DNA of 64,000 nucleotides. Origin: Ferruginibacter sp. Its GTDB lineage: Bacteria > Bacteroidota > Bacteroidia > Chitinophagales > Chitinophagaceae. Shown here in pieces: positions 44,434-53,538 of the stretch. The number at the start of each line of letters is the position of its first letter. Position 1 is the stretch's first letter. The DNA lies in NCBI GenBank assembly GCA_019638525.1, contig JAHBTO010000002.1, positions 372,001 through 436,000 of the forward strand, read 5' to 3'. Both the position numbers and the translations under genes were made by a program. The notes under the pieces were generated by a model. That model was not told where the DNA came from. It made no database searches and saw only the letters and a program-made list of their open reading frames with translations.

Positions 44434-46383
44434 TTGATTTCGCAGGACAGCATACAACAAATACTTAGCCGCATAGATATTGTAGAAATTGTTGGCTCCT
44501 TTGTAAAGTTAAAAAAAAGGGGCGCCAATTACCTGGGATTATGCCCTTTTCATAACGAAAAAACACCTTCGTTCACCGTATCGCCTTCAAAGGAAATTTA
44601 TAAATGTTTTGGTTGTGGCCGTAGCGGTAACAGCATCAGCTTTTTAATGGAAGCAGAAAAATACAGTTATGTAGAGGCGTTGCGATGGCTTGCTGCAAAA
44701 TATAATGTGGAGATTGAAGAAAGTGAAACAAGTCCTGAATATAAACAACAACAACAGGTAGCCGATAGCCTGTACATCATCAATAATTTTGCCCAGAAAT
44801 ATTTTACTGATGCCTTATTTAATTCTGAAGAGGGGCAGGATATTGCTTTGAGTTATTTAAAAGAACGTGGTTTTAGGGAAGATATCATAAAAAAATTTCA
44901 GTTGGGTTATAACAGCGAAGCAAAAGATGGATTTACCAAAGCCGCCATAGCTGCACAGTATAACCTTGATTACCTGCAAAAAACCGGCCTTGTAAATGTT
45001 AGGGATGGCAATGCTTATGATAATTATCGTGGACGAATAATTTTTCCTATCCATAATCAAAGCGGAAAAGTGATGGGCTTTGGCGCCAGGATTATTAAAA
45101 AAAATGACAAAGCCCCTAAATACATCAACAGCCCCGAAAATGAAATTTATGTAAAGAGCAAGATACTGTATGGTGCGTATTTTGCCCGGCAGGCAATTGA
45201 TAAGGCCGATGAATGCTTGCTGGTAGAAGGTTATACCGATGTGATAAGCCTGCACCAGGCAGGTATTGAGAATGTAGTTGCCAGCGGAGGAACATCACTT
45301 ACCCCCGACCAATTAAGGCTGATAAAAAAATACACCAGCAACTTAACCATTATTTATGATGGCGATAGCGCAGGTATTAAAGCAGCATTGCGTGGGCTTG
45401 ACCTTGCGCTGGAAGAAAGCCTGAATGTGAAACTGGTATTAATACCCGATGGCGAAGACCCCGACAGTTATGTTAATAAAACCGGTGCTCCCAAGTTTAT
45501 AGAATTTGTAAAAGAAAATAAAAAAGACTTCATCCTTTTTCAACTTGATATTGCACTTAAAGATGCCGGAAACGATAGCACAAAAAAAGCAATTGTTGTT
45601 AACCAGGTGGCCGAAACTATTTCAAAAATAAACAAGGCCGAAGATTTTACCCGGCAGCAGGATTACATTAAACAATGTTCCGAAATATTAAAAATTGAAG
45701 AAAGCGGTTTACATGCACTGGTAAATAAATTTATTCGTGAAAAAATTAACAAGGATGCCAATCGCAGCATAAGAGATGAAAAATTTTCGGGTGCTGTTGA
45801 TACAACTAACATAACAAACGAAAACATTGACAGTGATGTTAACAATCTTTTAAACAAAGATGAACTTTATGAACAAGCCATGATAAGGAGCCTGCTTGAA
45901 TTTGGGCTAAAACCATGGAACGAAACACAGAAAGTGGCCGATCATATATTCCAGGAAATAGAAATAAACCAATTGGAAGAAATGATTGACAATAAAGAAT
46001 TGCTAAGGGTATTAAAAATTTATAAAACATGGTACGATGCCGGTATTGAACCCACTGAAAAAAATTTTTTTTACTACGAAGACCAGCAACTTAGCTCGTT
46101 AGTAGTTAGCATCATGGATTTTAATTACGAAATTAGCCCCAACTGGAAAGAGCATTACGATGGGCATATTGCCACACGAGATGAATTATATGCAGAAGAA
46201 GTTTTTTCAACCTTAAACTATTTAAAGTTGCGAAAAATAAAAAAGCTGATGGATACTAACCAGCATGACCTTGAAAAAGCAACATCACCCGAAGAACAAA
46301 TGGTACTGGTACAAACCCATCAGCATTTAAAACAAATTGAAATAGAGCTAACCCGGCAATTGGGAACAGTAATATTCAGGTAA
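44434..46383 (+). CDS. dnaG: DNA primase DnaG
   Basis: A 649-residue primase that makes RNA primers at the replication fork. The N-terminal CHC2 zinc finger has Cys37, His40, Cys58 and Cys61 (CPFHNEKTPSF...YKCFGCG). The TOPRIM catalytic core includes CLLVEGYTDVISLHQAG and IIYDGDSAGIKAA. The C-terminal helicase-binding region is helical and less conserved. The start is TTG at 44434, or possibly the next codon ATT, since no ATG precedes the conserved ISQDSIQQIL stretch. Its stop is one base from the stop of the convergent DUF4349 gene. Confidence 0.96.
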   Translation: MISQDSIQQILSRIDIVEIVGSFVKLKKRGANYLGLCPFHNEKTPSFTVSPSKEIYKCFGCGRSGNSISFLMEAEKYSYVEALRWLAAKYNVEIEESETSPEYKQQQQVADSLYIINNFAQKYFTDALFNSEEGQDIALSYLKERGFREDIIKKFQLGYNSEAKDGFTKAAIAAQYNLDYLQKTGLVNVRDGNAYDNYRGRIIFPIHNQSGKVMGFGARIIKKNDKAPKYINSPENEIYVKSKILYGAYFARQAIDKADECLLVEGYTDVISLHQAGIENVVASGGTSLTPDQLRLIKKYTSNLTIIYDGDSAGIKAALRGLDLALEESLNVKLVLIPDGEDPDSYVNKTGAPKFIEFVKENKKDFILFQLDIALKDAGNDSTKKAIVVNQVAETISKINKAEDFTRQQDYIKQCSEILKIEESGLHALVNKFIREKINKDANRSIRDEKFSGAVDTTNITNENIDSDVNNLLNKDELYEQAMIRSLLEFGLKPWNETQKVADHIFQEIEINQLEEMIDNKELLRVLKIYKTWYDAGIEPTEKNFFYYEDQQLSSLVVSIMDFNYEISPNWKEHYDGHIATRDELYAEEVFSTLNYLKLRKIKKLMDTNQHDLEKATSPEEQMVLVQTHQHLKQIEIELTRQLGTVIFR

Positions 46384-46384
46384 G

Positions 46385-47320
46385 TTAAACAGCATGTGTT
46401 GTTTGCTGAATCTTTAGTGAATTCAATTTTTTTCTCCTTAATTTTTTCAAAAATACAAATCCGCTACATGCTATAATCAATAATGGCCAAATAGAAATTA
46501 ATCCAATCACCAACTCTTTAATCCAATTAAACCCTATAATAAATGCGCCTGTAATCCTTGTTAAAAATGAAGGCTCTCCATCTATAGACTGATATCCTTG
46601 CAAAGGCTGATAAAATGTGAGGTTTATTGTACTATACGCTGTTTGTTGTGATAAATAATTCATCCTTCCTGTAGCAGATTCAATCTCTTCCTGTATTTGA
46701 TTTATCTCAGCTTGCACCTGTAATACTTCCGTCATGTTTTTTGATTGTTTTAAAAAATCAAGGTATTTCAAACGCATTTGTTTTTTCGCTTCCAACCTGC
46801 TTTTAGTATCTGCCATTTCACTGCCCACATCATCACTGCTTATTTTCTTTTCCTGTACTTTAGCATCCTCTGCAGGCAACACATTCACCAGGTTATCAAA
46901 CTGTGTTACGGGCACTTTTATGGTAATAATACTTTCAATTTTCCCATCAGCCTGGGTTTGCTCTTCCTGGGCAAAATAACCACCATATCTTTTTGCTACT
47001 TCGTGTATATAATTATTATATTTTTTAAAATCCTTAATCTCTAAACAAATTGTGGCAGTTTTAATAATTTTCTTATCCCAGTCTACAAAACTGTTTGCTG
47101 GTGTTGGTTGCAATGAGTCAGTATTTATTCCGTTTACTTTAACTACGGGTATTTGTTTTTCGCCTCCAGGGCTTTGATCCTGCTTATCTTTTGATTGTAA
47201 ATCGGGTTCATTAACCTGCTTATATTCTTTATCACTATTTTCAATTCCTGATTTACTATAGTTACAGGATATAAATATGAAAATGATACTGGCTGCTGCA
47301 ATAATTAGTCTTGCTTTCAT
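46385..47320 (-). CDS. DUF4349 lipoprotein
   Basis: A 311-residue predicted lipoprotein (lipobox FISC, Cys19). A Lys/Gln/Ser-rich linker precedes the DUF4349 domain (KTATICLEIKDFKKYNNYIHEVAKRYGGYFAQEE, then TIKVPVTQFDNLVNVLP). A coiled-coil hairpin follows (about residues 165-225, RLEAKKQMRLKYLDFLKQSKN...QAEINQIQEEIESATGRM), with one C-terminal transmembrane segment near residues 268-290. The family's function is unknown; the shape suggests an envelope-spanning or periplasmic coiled-coil protein. Only one base separates it from the convergent dnaG. Confidence 0.88.
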   Translation of the reverse strand: MKARLIIAAASIIFIFISCNYSKSGIENSDKEYKQVNEPDLQSKDKQDQSPGGEKQIPVVKVNGINTDSLQPTPANSFVDWDKKIIKTATICLEIKDFKKYNNYIHEVAKRYGGYFAQEEQTQADGKIESIITIKVPVTQFDNLVNVLPAEDAKVQEKKISSDDVGSEMADTKSRLEAKKQMRLKYLDFLKQSKNMTEVLQVQAEINQIQEEIESATGRMNYLSQQTAYSTINLTFYQPLQGYQSIDGEPSFLTRITGAFIIGFNWIKELVIGLISIWPLLIIACSGFVFLKKLRRKKLNSLKIQQTTHAV

Positions 47321-47404
47321 AAAAATGAGTTTAGGGTTATTAGATACTCATTTATACAAATTGCATAAAACTGGTAACCACATTAAATTGTTAAAGTAAA
47401 CAAA

Positions 47405-47424
47405 AGCCTTTTACTTGTTAGGCT
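47405..47424 (-). terminator. Weak terminator candidate after the EVE gene
   Basis: On the minus strand, AGCCT-N10-AGGCT is followed by TTTTG and further T bases. The stem is only five base pairs and lies about 55 bases after the EVE stop. Confidence 0.35.
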
Positions 47425-47477
47425 ATAAATGGTATTTAAAATTTTAGAAGTATCTGCTTAACGATATACTTAACAGG

Positions 47478-47882
47478 TCAGGAACTTAATTTCAACAGCA
47501 GTTCCCATTCAGCGGGTTTTACAGTTTGTACACTAAGCCTACCTAAGCGTATTAAATCCATATTAGCAAATCTTTTATCCTGTTTTAATTGTGCAAGTGT
47601 AACCGGCTTTTTTAATTTTTTATATGCTTTTAAATCTACTGCAACCCATCTTTCATCATTTGTTGTTGGGTCGGGATAAGCTTCTTTACTTACTTTGGCA
47701 ATACCAACTATCTCCATACCATCGTTACTATGGTAGAATAAAACTTCATCGCCTTTTTTCATAGCCCTTAAATTTAAACGGGCAGCATAATTACGTACAC
47801 CACTCCAGCATGTTTCTTTTTCTTTTACAAATGTATCCCAGCTATATACCGCCGGTTCGGATTTTACTAACCAATATGCCAT
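47478..47882 (-). CDS. EVE domain protein (Thy28/ThyN1-like)
   Basis: A 134-residue single-domain protein. MAYWLVKSEPAVYSWDTFVKE, then WSGVRNYAARLNLRAMKKGDEVLFYHS, IVGIAKVSKEAYPDPT and WVAVDLKAYKKLKKPVTLAQLK match the EVE domain, a PUA-like fold that reads modified bases in DNA or RNA. Stand-alone EVE proteins are widespread and mostly uncharacterised; fused versions occur in modification-dependent restriction enzymes. No restriction partner is adjacent. It has an exact -7 box 41 bases upstream. Confidence 0.93.
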   Translation of the reverse strand: MAYWLVKSEPAVYSWDTFVKEKETCWSGVRNYAARLNLRAMKKGDEVLFYHSNDGMEIVGIAKVSKEAYPDPTTNDERWVAVDLKAYKKLKKPVTLAQLKQDKRFANMDLIRLGRLSVQTVKPAEWELLLKLSS

Positions 47883-47923
47883 TTTATTAATTATTTATTT
47901 TGTTTACATTTTATCTAAATAAT

Positions 47924-47931
47924 CAAAAATA
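47924..47931 (-). promoter_or_regulatory. EVE gene promoter -7 box TATTTTTG
   Basis: The minus strand matches TAnnTTTG, 41 bases upstream of the EVE ATG. Confidence 0.4.
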
Positions 47932-48082
47932 AAGATATAAACCTTCTTTAAAAAATTGCTTGATATTTCTTATGCCTTTAGTCTTTTACTTGATAACTAA
48001 AAATGTATTTCTTAAATGGTTGAAATATTCATTATAGTATTTGTCTCTTTCAAATAAGTTAACTTGCAAAAAAATTATTTAT

Positions 48083-49357
48083 TTGAAAACGATTGTACTC
48101 ATAGGTGCCGGAAAATCGGCCACGGTTTTAATTGAATATTTGATTGCCGAATCGGCCGCCAACAAATGGAAATTTATTATTGCAGATGCAAATAAAGAAC
48201 TGGTTCTTCAAAAAACAAATAATTCACCTTTTGCAGAAGCAGTGGAGCTAGATGTTACAAACGATAAACAACGGGGCCAGCTTATACAGCAGGCGCATAT
48301 TGTAATATCAATGATGCCGCCAGCACTTCATTTTTTAATTGCAAAAGACTGCGTAGAATACCGCAAACACCTGTTAACCGCTTCGTACCTGGATGAAAAA
48401 ATAAAAAGCCTGCAGGATGAAATCAATCACCGAAAACTTTTATTCATATGTGAACTGGGCTTAGACCCCGGCATTGATCACATGAGTGCCATGAACATCA
48501 TCAACAACATTAAAGATAAAGGCGGAAAAATTACATCATTTAAAAGCCACTGCGGTGGATTAATAGCACCCGAAAGCGATGATAACCCCTGGCATTATAA
48601 GATTAGCTGGAACCCACGAAATATAGTGCTGGCAGGACATTCTGGTGCCATTTATAAAATTAATAACAACATAAAAAAAATTGAATACATGGATTTGTTT
48701 AATGGCGCCAATGCCATTGAATACAAAGGGTTGAATGATTATGCTTATTATGCAAACAGAGATTCGTTAAGTTATATACCAACATATAAACTTGCTGATG
48801 CTGCCACTTTTATGCGAACTACGATAAGGCATAAGGATTTTTTTACGGGGTGGAATGCTGTAGTGCATGCAGGATTAACAAATGACAGTGAAAAGGTAGA
48901 TACCAATGGACTTTTATTATCAAAATGGGCAGCGCCTGTTTTACCTTTTGTAAATAGCGATAACAAATCTATGTTGCAGTACCTGGGTTTATTTGATGAT
49001 GAACCGGTACCTGCATCGGCAAAAACATCGGCAGATATTTTGCAGTTTTTACTTGAAACTAAATTAAAAATGCAACCTGCAGATAAAGACATGATCATCA
49101 TGCTTCATGAATTTGAATATGAATTACAGGGAAAGACAAACCAGTTAAAAAGCTGTTTAATTGTAAAAGGCGAAGATGGTAGCCGTACAGCTATGGCAAA
49201 AACAGTAGGCTTGCCATTGGGCATTACTGCAAAACTTATTTTAAACGAAACCATAAAACTCAAAGGCCTTCATATCCCCATTATTAAAGACATTTATAAA
49301 CCGGTTTTAGAAGAACTGGAAAATGCAGGTGTACAATTTATTGAAACAAAAAGTTAA
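48083..49357 (+). CDS. Saccharopine dehydrogenase family protein (LYS9-like)
   Basis: A protein of about 424 residues with the Rossmann start KTIVLIGAGKSATVLIEYLI and the C-terminal saccharopine dehydrogenase domain: FICELGLDPGIDHMSAMNII, SFKSHCGGLIAPESDDNPWHYKISWNPRNIVLAG, and a late TNQLKSCLIVKGEDGSRTAMAKTVGLPLGITAKL. The LDPGIDHM and SxCGGL motifs fit LYS9-type enzymes, which interconvert saccharopine with glutamate and aminoadipate semialdehyde. The start is TTG at 48083, placed where the fold begins; TTG at 48041 would add 14 unconserved residues. The role in vivo, possibly lysine breakdown, is inferred. Confidence 0.88.
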   Translation: MKTIVLIGAGKSATVLIEYLIAESAANKWKFIIADANKELVLQKTNNSPFAEAVELDVTNDKQRGQLIQQAHIVISMMPPALHFLIAKDCVEYRKHLLTASYLDEKIKSLQDEINHRKLLFICELGLDPGIDHMSAMNIINNIKDKGGKITSFKSHCGGLIAPESDDNPWHYKISWNPRNIVLAGHSGAIYKINNNIKKIEYMDLFNGANAIEYKGLNDYAYYANRDSLSYIPTYKLADAATFMRTTIRHKDFFTGWNAVVHAGLTNDSEKVDTNGLLLSKWAAPVLPFVNSDNKSMLQYLGLFDDEPVPASAKTSADILQFLLETKLKMQPADKDMIIMLHEFEYELQGKTNQLKSCLIVKGEDGSRTAMAKTVGLPLGITAKLILNETIKLKGLHIPIIKDIYKPVLEELENAGVQFIETKS

Positions 49358-49368
49358 TAAAGTGCTAT

Positions 49369-50064
49369 TCATTTCTGAGGCAACAATAGTTTTTGTAATT
49401 CCATCACTCCTTGTGTAGCTGGCATTTCAATGGCCCGCAGGTTATAAAGGCCACTTACTTCAGGTATTTTTTTATCAATGATGTATTTTGGTAAATACGG
49501 AGGTGCATATTGTATTAATGATGCTGCCGGGTAAACCTGTAACGAAGTACCCACCACTACCAGGTAATCACAATCGTGCAATACAGCAATTGCATTTTCC
49601 ATCATTGGCACTGCCTCGCCAAACCATACTATGTGCGGACGCAACTGTGTGCCGTCTGCTGCTAAATCTCCTACATGGATATCACCACGAATATCAAAAT
49701 ACAAATTCTCATTAGCCACGCTACGCATTTTAAATATTTCGCCATGAAGGTGTAAAACATTGCTTGACCCTGCCCTTTCATGTAAGTCATCAATATTCTG
49801 CGTAATGATAGTTACATCAAAATCCTTTTCAAGTAATGCCAATCCTGTATGTGCGGCGTTGGGGCTTGCTGCCGCCACATCTTTGCGACGAGCATTATAA
49901 AAATCAAGTACTAGTTGGGGATTTTTTTTAAAACCTTCGGGTGTGGCTACTTCATATACATCGTACCCGTTCCACAGGCCATCGCTATCCCTGAAAGTTT
50001 TTAAACCACTTTCGGCACTTATGCCTGCACCGGTAAGAACAACAATGTGCTTTTTAGTTTTCAT
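49369..50064 (-). CDS. cobB: Sir2-type NAD-dependent protein deacylase without zinc cysteines
   Basis: A 231-residue sirtuin. NAD motifs GAGISAESGLKTFRD, TQNIDDLHERAGS, the catalytic His in LHLHGEIF and VVGTSLQVYPAASL are intact. The four zinc-binding cysteines of most sirtuins are missing: the region after LHGEIF (RSVANENLYFDIRGDIHVGDLAADGTQ is spread over it) has no Cys, and the only Cys in the protein is in LHDCDYL. It should still remove acyl groups from lysines using NAD. Its 5' end overlaps the upstream YdeI gene by 11 bases, indicating coupled translation. Confidence 0.92.
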   Translation of the reverse strand: MKTKKHIVVLTGAGISAESGLKTFRDSDGLWNGYDVYEVATPEGFKKNPQLVLDFYNARRKDVAAASPNAAHTGLALLEKDFDVTIITQNIDDLHERAGSSNVLHLHGEIFKMRSVANENLYFDIRGDIHVGDLAADGTQLRPHIVWFGEAVPMMENAIAVLHDCDYLVVVGTSLQVYPAASLIQYAPPYLPKYIIDKKIPEVSGLYNLRAIEMPATQGVMELQKLLLPQK

Positions 50065-50713
50065 TCATGTTTTTCTTGCCGGCAGATAGTTTTTCTATTG
50101 TAGCCTGTAAACGCTTTTGTATTGTTTCTTCTTTTTTTGCACTTAAAATCCATTCCACGTATTCTCGTTTGTGGCTAAAAGCCAAAGATTCAAAATAATC
50201 TCCTGCTTTTTTATTCTTTTTAAAGAGATGCTGCATAGCTTCCGGTACTGTAACCGTTTTATTTTCATAATCCACACCGGGAGCAGGATTGGCACTGTTG
50301 AAACTTTCTGTCTTTTGGGGTTCTGTACCGGGTTTTTTAAACCTGCCTGCGCTCCATACATTATCCAGGGCAATCATGCGTACAGTTTCATATCCATAGT
50401 CCGAAACAATATCCCAGTTTTTATCCCTGCTAAGATCACTGGAAATTTTTGATGTAAGTTTAGGATATGCAATCCAAAATTTAGCATCCTCCTGCAAAGC
50501 AGGAATTACTTCTTTTAAAATTGCCGACAGTTGTTTTTGGTTAACGGCAAATACAAGTGCAAAATCTATTTTTCGTTTTTTTAAAAGTGGTGTTACACCT
50601 TTTGAGAAATTAAGTTTTATAAATTGTTTTTCAATTGAAGAAGGTAAACCTTGAATCAGCAAATTTTTCTCATCTTTCAATTGCAGTTTTTCAAGCAAAG
50701 ATTGAGCAGGCAT
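50054..50713 (-). CDS. Two-domain YdeI/OmpD-associated family protein
   Basis: A 219-residue protein. Residues 1-115 resemble the DUF3052-like half (FALVFAVNQKQLSAILKEVIPALQEDAKFWIAYPKLTSKISSDLSRDKNWDI spread over about 50-105, then ETVRMIALDNVWSAGRFK). Residues about 150-215 are the helical YdeI/OmdA domain (PEAMQHLFKKNKKAGDYFESLAFSHKREYVEWILSAKKEETIQKRL). It overlaps the sirtuin gene by 11 bases. The function is unknown, and it is a distant relative of the protein at 3448-3969 in its C-terminal half. Confidence 0.82.
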   Translation of the reverse strand: MPAQSLLEKLQLKDEKNLLIQGLPSSIEKQFIKLNFSKGVTPLLKKRKIDFALVFAVNQKQLSAILKEVIPALQEDAKFWIAYPKLTSKISSDLSRDKNWDIVSDYGYETVRMIALDNVWSAGRFKKPGTEPQKTESFNSANPAPGVDYENKTVTVPEAMQHLFKKNKKAGDYFESLAFSHKREYVEWILSAKKEETIQKRLQATIEKLSAGKKNMNEN

Positions 50714-50864
50714 AAGCTATTGTGTAATTTGTTTTTATTCAGTAACTAAAGTTTAATAAAAAGTATACATTAAGAATACTAATTATTAAAACAATTGTTT
50801 AACAATATGATTATTTGGGGATATAAATTTAAACATAATGTTTGGCAGATAAAAGTGTTAAATG

Positions 50865-50895
50865 AAAAAACTCCATATTTAAATGGAGTTTTTTT
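50865..50895 (-). terminator. Intrinsic terminator of the M48 protease gene
   Basis: AAAAAACTCCAT-ATTTAA-ATGGAGTTTTTT is a perfect stem with A and T flanks, 38 bases after the M48 stop at 50933. It can function in both orientations. Confidence 0.8.
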
Positions 50896-50932
50896 GATGT
50901 TATTATTATAAAAACTGATGTTAGCTTCTGAT

Positions 50933-51739
50933 TTATTTCTTTACAGGTTTGTAATAACTTAATGCTTCAGGCATAAAACCTTCTAACCTGGCAATACGGT
51001 TTTCATCGGAAGGATGTGTAGATAAAAATTCAGGTGGTTTTTGGCCTGCAGATGCGGCAGCCATCCTTTTCCAAAAAGGTATTGCTTCCTGTGGATTATA
51101 ACCGGCCATAGCTGCAAAGTTTAACCCAAAATGATCGGCTTCATATTCCTGGTTGCGTGAGTTAGGCAATAAAACTGCTATTTGTGCCGTAGGTGCAAAA
51201 ATATTATTAAACAGTGTGTTGTATTTAGGATTATTGGCTGTGGCAATATTACCTACTATTTCAAGCCCTTGTGCTACCGCAACCTGGCTCATACGTTCAT
51301 TACCATGATGTGCAACTGCATGCGTTATCTCGTGGCCCATTACTACTGCTAAAGCGGCTTCATTTTGAGTAATATTTAATAAACCGGTATATACAACAAC
51401 TTTGCCACCCGGCATACACCATGCATTCACTTCTTTTGAATCAACAAGGTTAAACTCCCATTTATACCCATTCAATTCATCGGCCAGGCCTTTTTGTGTA
51501 TAATAATTTGTTATTGCCTGTGCAATACGGTTACCAACTCTTTTAACCATCTCAGCATCTTTATTAGAGCTACTATTTATCACTTTGTTTTGCGAAAGAA
51601 AAGATTGGTATTCGCTTAATGCCTGCTGTTGCAGGGTAGCTTCGCCAAATAATGCAAGTTGTTTACGGCCTGTAACTTTATTGGTGGTACAGGCAATTAA
51701 AAAAGACAAGACTGTAAATAAAAGGAATAATTTTTTCAT
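50933..51739 (-). CDS. M48 family zinc metalloprotease, lipoprotein
   Basis: A 268-residue protease with a lipoprotein signal (lipobox LIAC, Cys17). The zinc site is HEITH at residues 136-140 followed by AVAHHGNER, and the third ligand lies in NQEYEADHFGL. The region GYKWEFNLVDSKEVNAWCMPGGKVVVYTGLL is typical of the LoiP/YcaL group of periplasmic M48 proteases, which take part in outer membrane quality control in Gram-negative bacteria. Its length and single catalytic domain fit that group. It is monocistronic with a strong terminator. Confidence 0.93.
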   Translation of the reverse strand: MKKLFLLFTVLSFLIACTTNKVTGRKQLALFGEATLQQQALSEYQSFLSQNKVINSSSNKDAEMVKRVGNRIAQAITNYYTQKGLADELNGYKWEFNLVDSKEVNAWCMPGGKVVVYTGLLNITQNEAALAVVMGHEITHAVAHHGNERMSQVAVAQGLEIVGNIATANNPKYNTLFNNIFAPTAQIAVLLPNSRNQEYEADHFGLNFAAMAGYNPQEAIPFWKRMAAASAGQKPPEFLSTHPSDENRIARLEGFMPEALSYYKPVKK

Positions 51740-51865
51740 CTTCTTTAGTTTAAATTAAAATATACTAATTGTATAATCAATTGGCGTACCAATATTTTAA
51801 ATCAGTAATAATAAAAATACAAAATTAATTTTTTAAAAAGATGTTGTTGGAGAAGGATGAGTTGT

Positions 51866-52525
51866 TTATTCTTCATCCCGGGTTCTGCGCAATTTTCTTC
51901 TATCCCTGTGTTTAAGGATGGGTATGCGGCTTTCTACACCACGTAATAAACGGCCAATATTTTTTTGGTGGGTTACAATTACCAATATGGCTACAATAAT
52001 GGCAAATACCCTGTAAAGTATTTCATCTTCGTTCCAAATCCATAAAACACAAATTGGTAAAGCTATGGCTGCTAAAATTGAACTTAATGAAACATAACGT
52101 GTAAGAAAAAGCACTAAAAGAAAAATACCAATACAACTTACTGCTATCACCGGTTGTATGGCAAGTACCATTCCAAGTAATGTTGCTACGCCTTTACCAC
52201 CTTTAAAACCTGCAAAAATGGGGAATATATGACCGGTTACTGCCGCTATTCCCAAACCAAGCATCAGGTTGGTACGCTCCAGTTCGTGTGTCATGTAAAA
52301 CGGAATCAAACTGTATAAACCAACTGCTGCCATACCTTTTAAAATATCAAACACCATTACCATAGTACCATAGCGCTTACCCAAAACCCTAAAAGTATTG
52401 GTGGCGCCCATGTTGCCGCTACCGTAATCACGAATATCTATACCAAAAAATTTTTTGCTGACAATTAAAGCTGTTGGAATGGAACCAATTAAATAAGCAA
52501 ATATAATAAGAACAAGTTCTTTCAT
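51866..52525 (-). CDS. plsY: Glycerol-3-phosphate acyltransferase PlsY
   Basis: A 219-residue inner-membrane enzyme with five hydrophobic segments. It acylates glycerol 3-phosphate from acyl phosphate, the first step of phospholipid synthesis. The three loop motifs are present: GSGNMGATNTFRVLG, GHIFPIFAGFKGGKGVAT and a final THQKNIGRLLRGVESRI. A Lys/Arg-rich tail follows. PlsX is not in the window. A -7 box lies upstream, overlapping the T run of the prmA terminator. Confidence 0.96.
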   Translation of the reverse strand: MKELVLIIFAYLIGSIPTALIVSKKFFGIDIRDYGSGNMGATNTFRVLGKRYGTMVMVFDILKGMAAVGLYSLIPFYMTHELERTNLMLGLGIAAVTGHIFPIFAGFKGGKGVATLLGMVLAIQPVIAVSCIGIFLLVLFLTRYVSLSSILAAIALPICVLWIWNEDEILYRVFAIIVAILVIVTHQKNIGRLLRGVESRIPILKHRDRRKLRRTRDEE

Positions 52526-52553
52526 CTTTGTTTCCTTAGCTTGAGTTGAACAG

Positions 52554-52561
52554 CAAAAATA
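52554..52561 (-). promoter_or_regulatory. plsY promoter -7 box TATTTTTG
   Basis: The minus strand matches TAnnTTTG, 28 bases before the plsY ATG and directly behind the prmA terminator, so plsY can be transcribed separately from prmA. Confidence 0.4.
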
Positions 52562-52562
52562 A

Positions 52563-52584
52563 CAAAAAAAAGGCGCTTAGCCTT
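52563..52584 (-). terminator. Intrinsic terminator downstream of prmA
   Basis: On the minus strand, AAGGC-TAAGC-GCCTT is followed by seven T. It lies about 65 bases after the prmA stop. Confidence 0.65.
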
Positions 52585-52650
52585 ATAATTTATATAATTG
52601 CCATAATTTGTTAATAATTCTACTTATTACCTGTATAAACATTTATTTTA

Positions 52651-53466
52651 TTACATCTTTTTTGCCAGCATACATAACCAATCGGCTTTTTGTTTAATAT
52701 TTAGCAAATACAAACCATGTTGTACCAAAGCATCCTTCATTTCAGCTTCATCGGTTTTAAGAAAACCACTTAATAATATTAAGCTTTCATTTGCTGCAGA
52801 ACTGTTAATAGCCGTTAAGTTTTCTTTAATTACATTTAAATTAATATTTGCCAGGATAATATCGTAAACTTTATTAACTGCAATTGTATCTGCCTTTATA
52901 AGGTTTATTTTGCTGCATTTATTTATTGCAGCATTTTCTTTAGAATTTTCAATACTCCATTCATCATAATCTATGGCATCTACACATGCCGCTCCCATTT
53001 TTTCGGCAAGTATGGCCAATACTGCTGTGCCGGTGCCAAAATCAAGCACTGTTTTATTTTTAAAATCTAAAGCTTCCATCTGCTCAACCATCATAAAAGT
53101 GGTGGCATGATGCCCGGTGCCAAAACTCATTTTGGGTGTGATGATGATTTGGTAACTTACATTTTTTAATGGTTGATGGAAACCTGCACGGATACCTGCA
53201 AAATTATTTATGATGATAGGTTCAAAGCTACTCTCCCATTGTGCATTCCAGTTTTGCTGAGGTATTACAGAAGTGAGATAATTTACCGGTACCTTTTTAA
53301 TAATATTTGCCAGTAATGTTTCATCAAATTCTTTTTCCTTTATGAAGGCCTTTAATGAGTTTTCGTCTTCCTCAAAACTTTCAAATGATGCTTCAATCAG
53401 CAAAGCAATCAATATATCCTTTTCATTTTTTTGCAAAAACGAAAATTCAACCTGCAAATAATTCAT
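52651..53466 (-). CDS. prmA: Ribosomal protein L11 methyltransferase PrmA
   Basis: A 271-residue S-adenosylmethionine enzyme that methylates ribosomal protein L11. The N-terminal L11-recognition domain includes PQQNWNAQWESSFEPI. The linker has KMSFGTGHHATTFMMVEQM, and the Rossmann domain begins VLDFGTGTAVLAILAEKMGA with the acidic DAIDYDEWSIENSKEN and ILANINLNVI. All family hallmarks are present at slightly below the usual length. Separate terminators lie before and after it, so it is probably its own unit downstream of pnp. Confidence 0.95.
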   Translation of the reverse strand: MNYLQVEFSFLQKNEKDILIALLIEASFESFEEDENSLKAFIKEKEFDETLLANIIKKVPVNYLTSVIPQQNWNAQWESSFEPIIINNFAGIRAGFHQPLKNVSYQIIITPKMSFGTGHHATTFMMVEQMEALDFKNKTVLDFGTGTAVLAILAEKMGAACVDAIDYDEWSIENSKENAAINKCSKINLIKADTIAVNKVYDIILANINLNVIKENLTAINSSAANESLILLSGFLKTDEAEMKDALVQHGLYLLNIKQKADWLCMLAKKM

Positions 53467-53481
53467 ATAATCTTATTTTAT

Positions 53482-53510
53482 AAAAAAATGTCCCGTTTGG
53501 TAAACGGGAC
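53482..53510 (-). terminator. Intrinsic terminator of pnp
   Basis: On the minus strand, GTCCCGTTT-ACC-AAACGGGAC is followed by ATTTTTTTA. It begins 28 bases after the pnp stop and is one of the strongest hairpins in the window. Confidence 0.88.
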
Positions 53511-53538
53511 GGTAATATTAAAATAGTTAAATAAGTTT

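Noticed and set aside
48041..48082. TTG start 14 codons upstream for the saccharopine dehydrogenase-like gene
   Set aside because: The Rossmann fold begins right after the TTG at 48083, and the upstream residues are unlike the family.
51780..51793. ATTGG-CGTA-CCAAT palindrome upstream of the M48 gene as an operator
   Set aside because: Short, isolated and without a nearby regulator or promoter box; chance is likely in AT-rich DNA.
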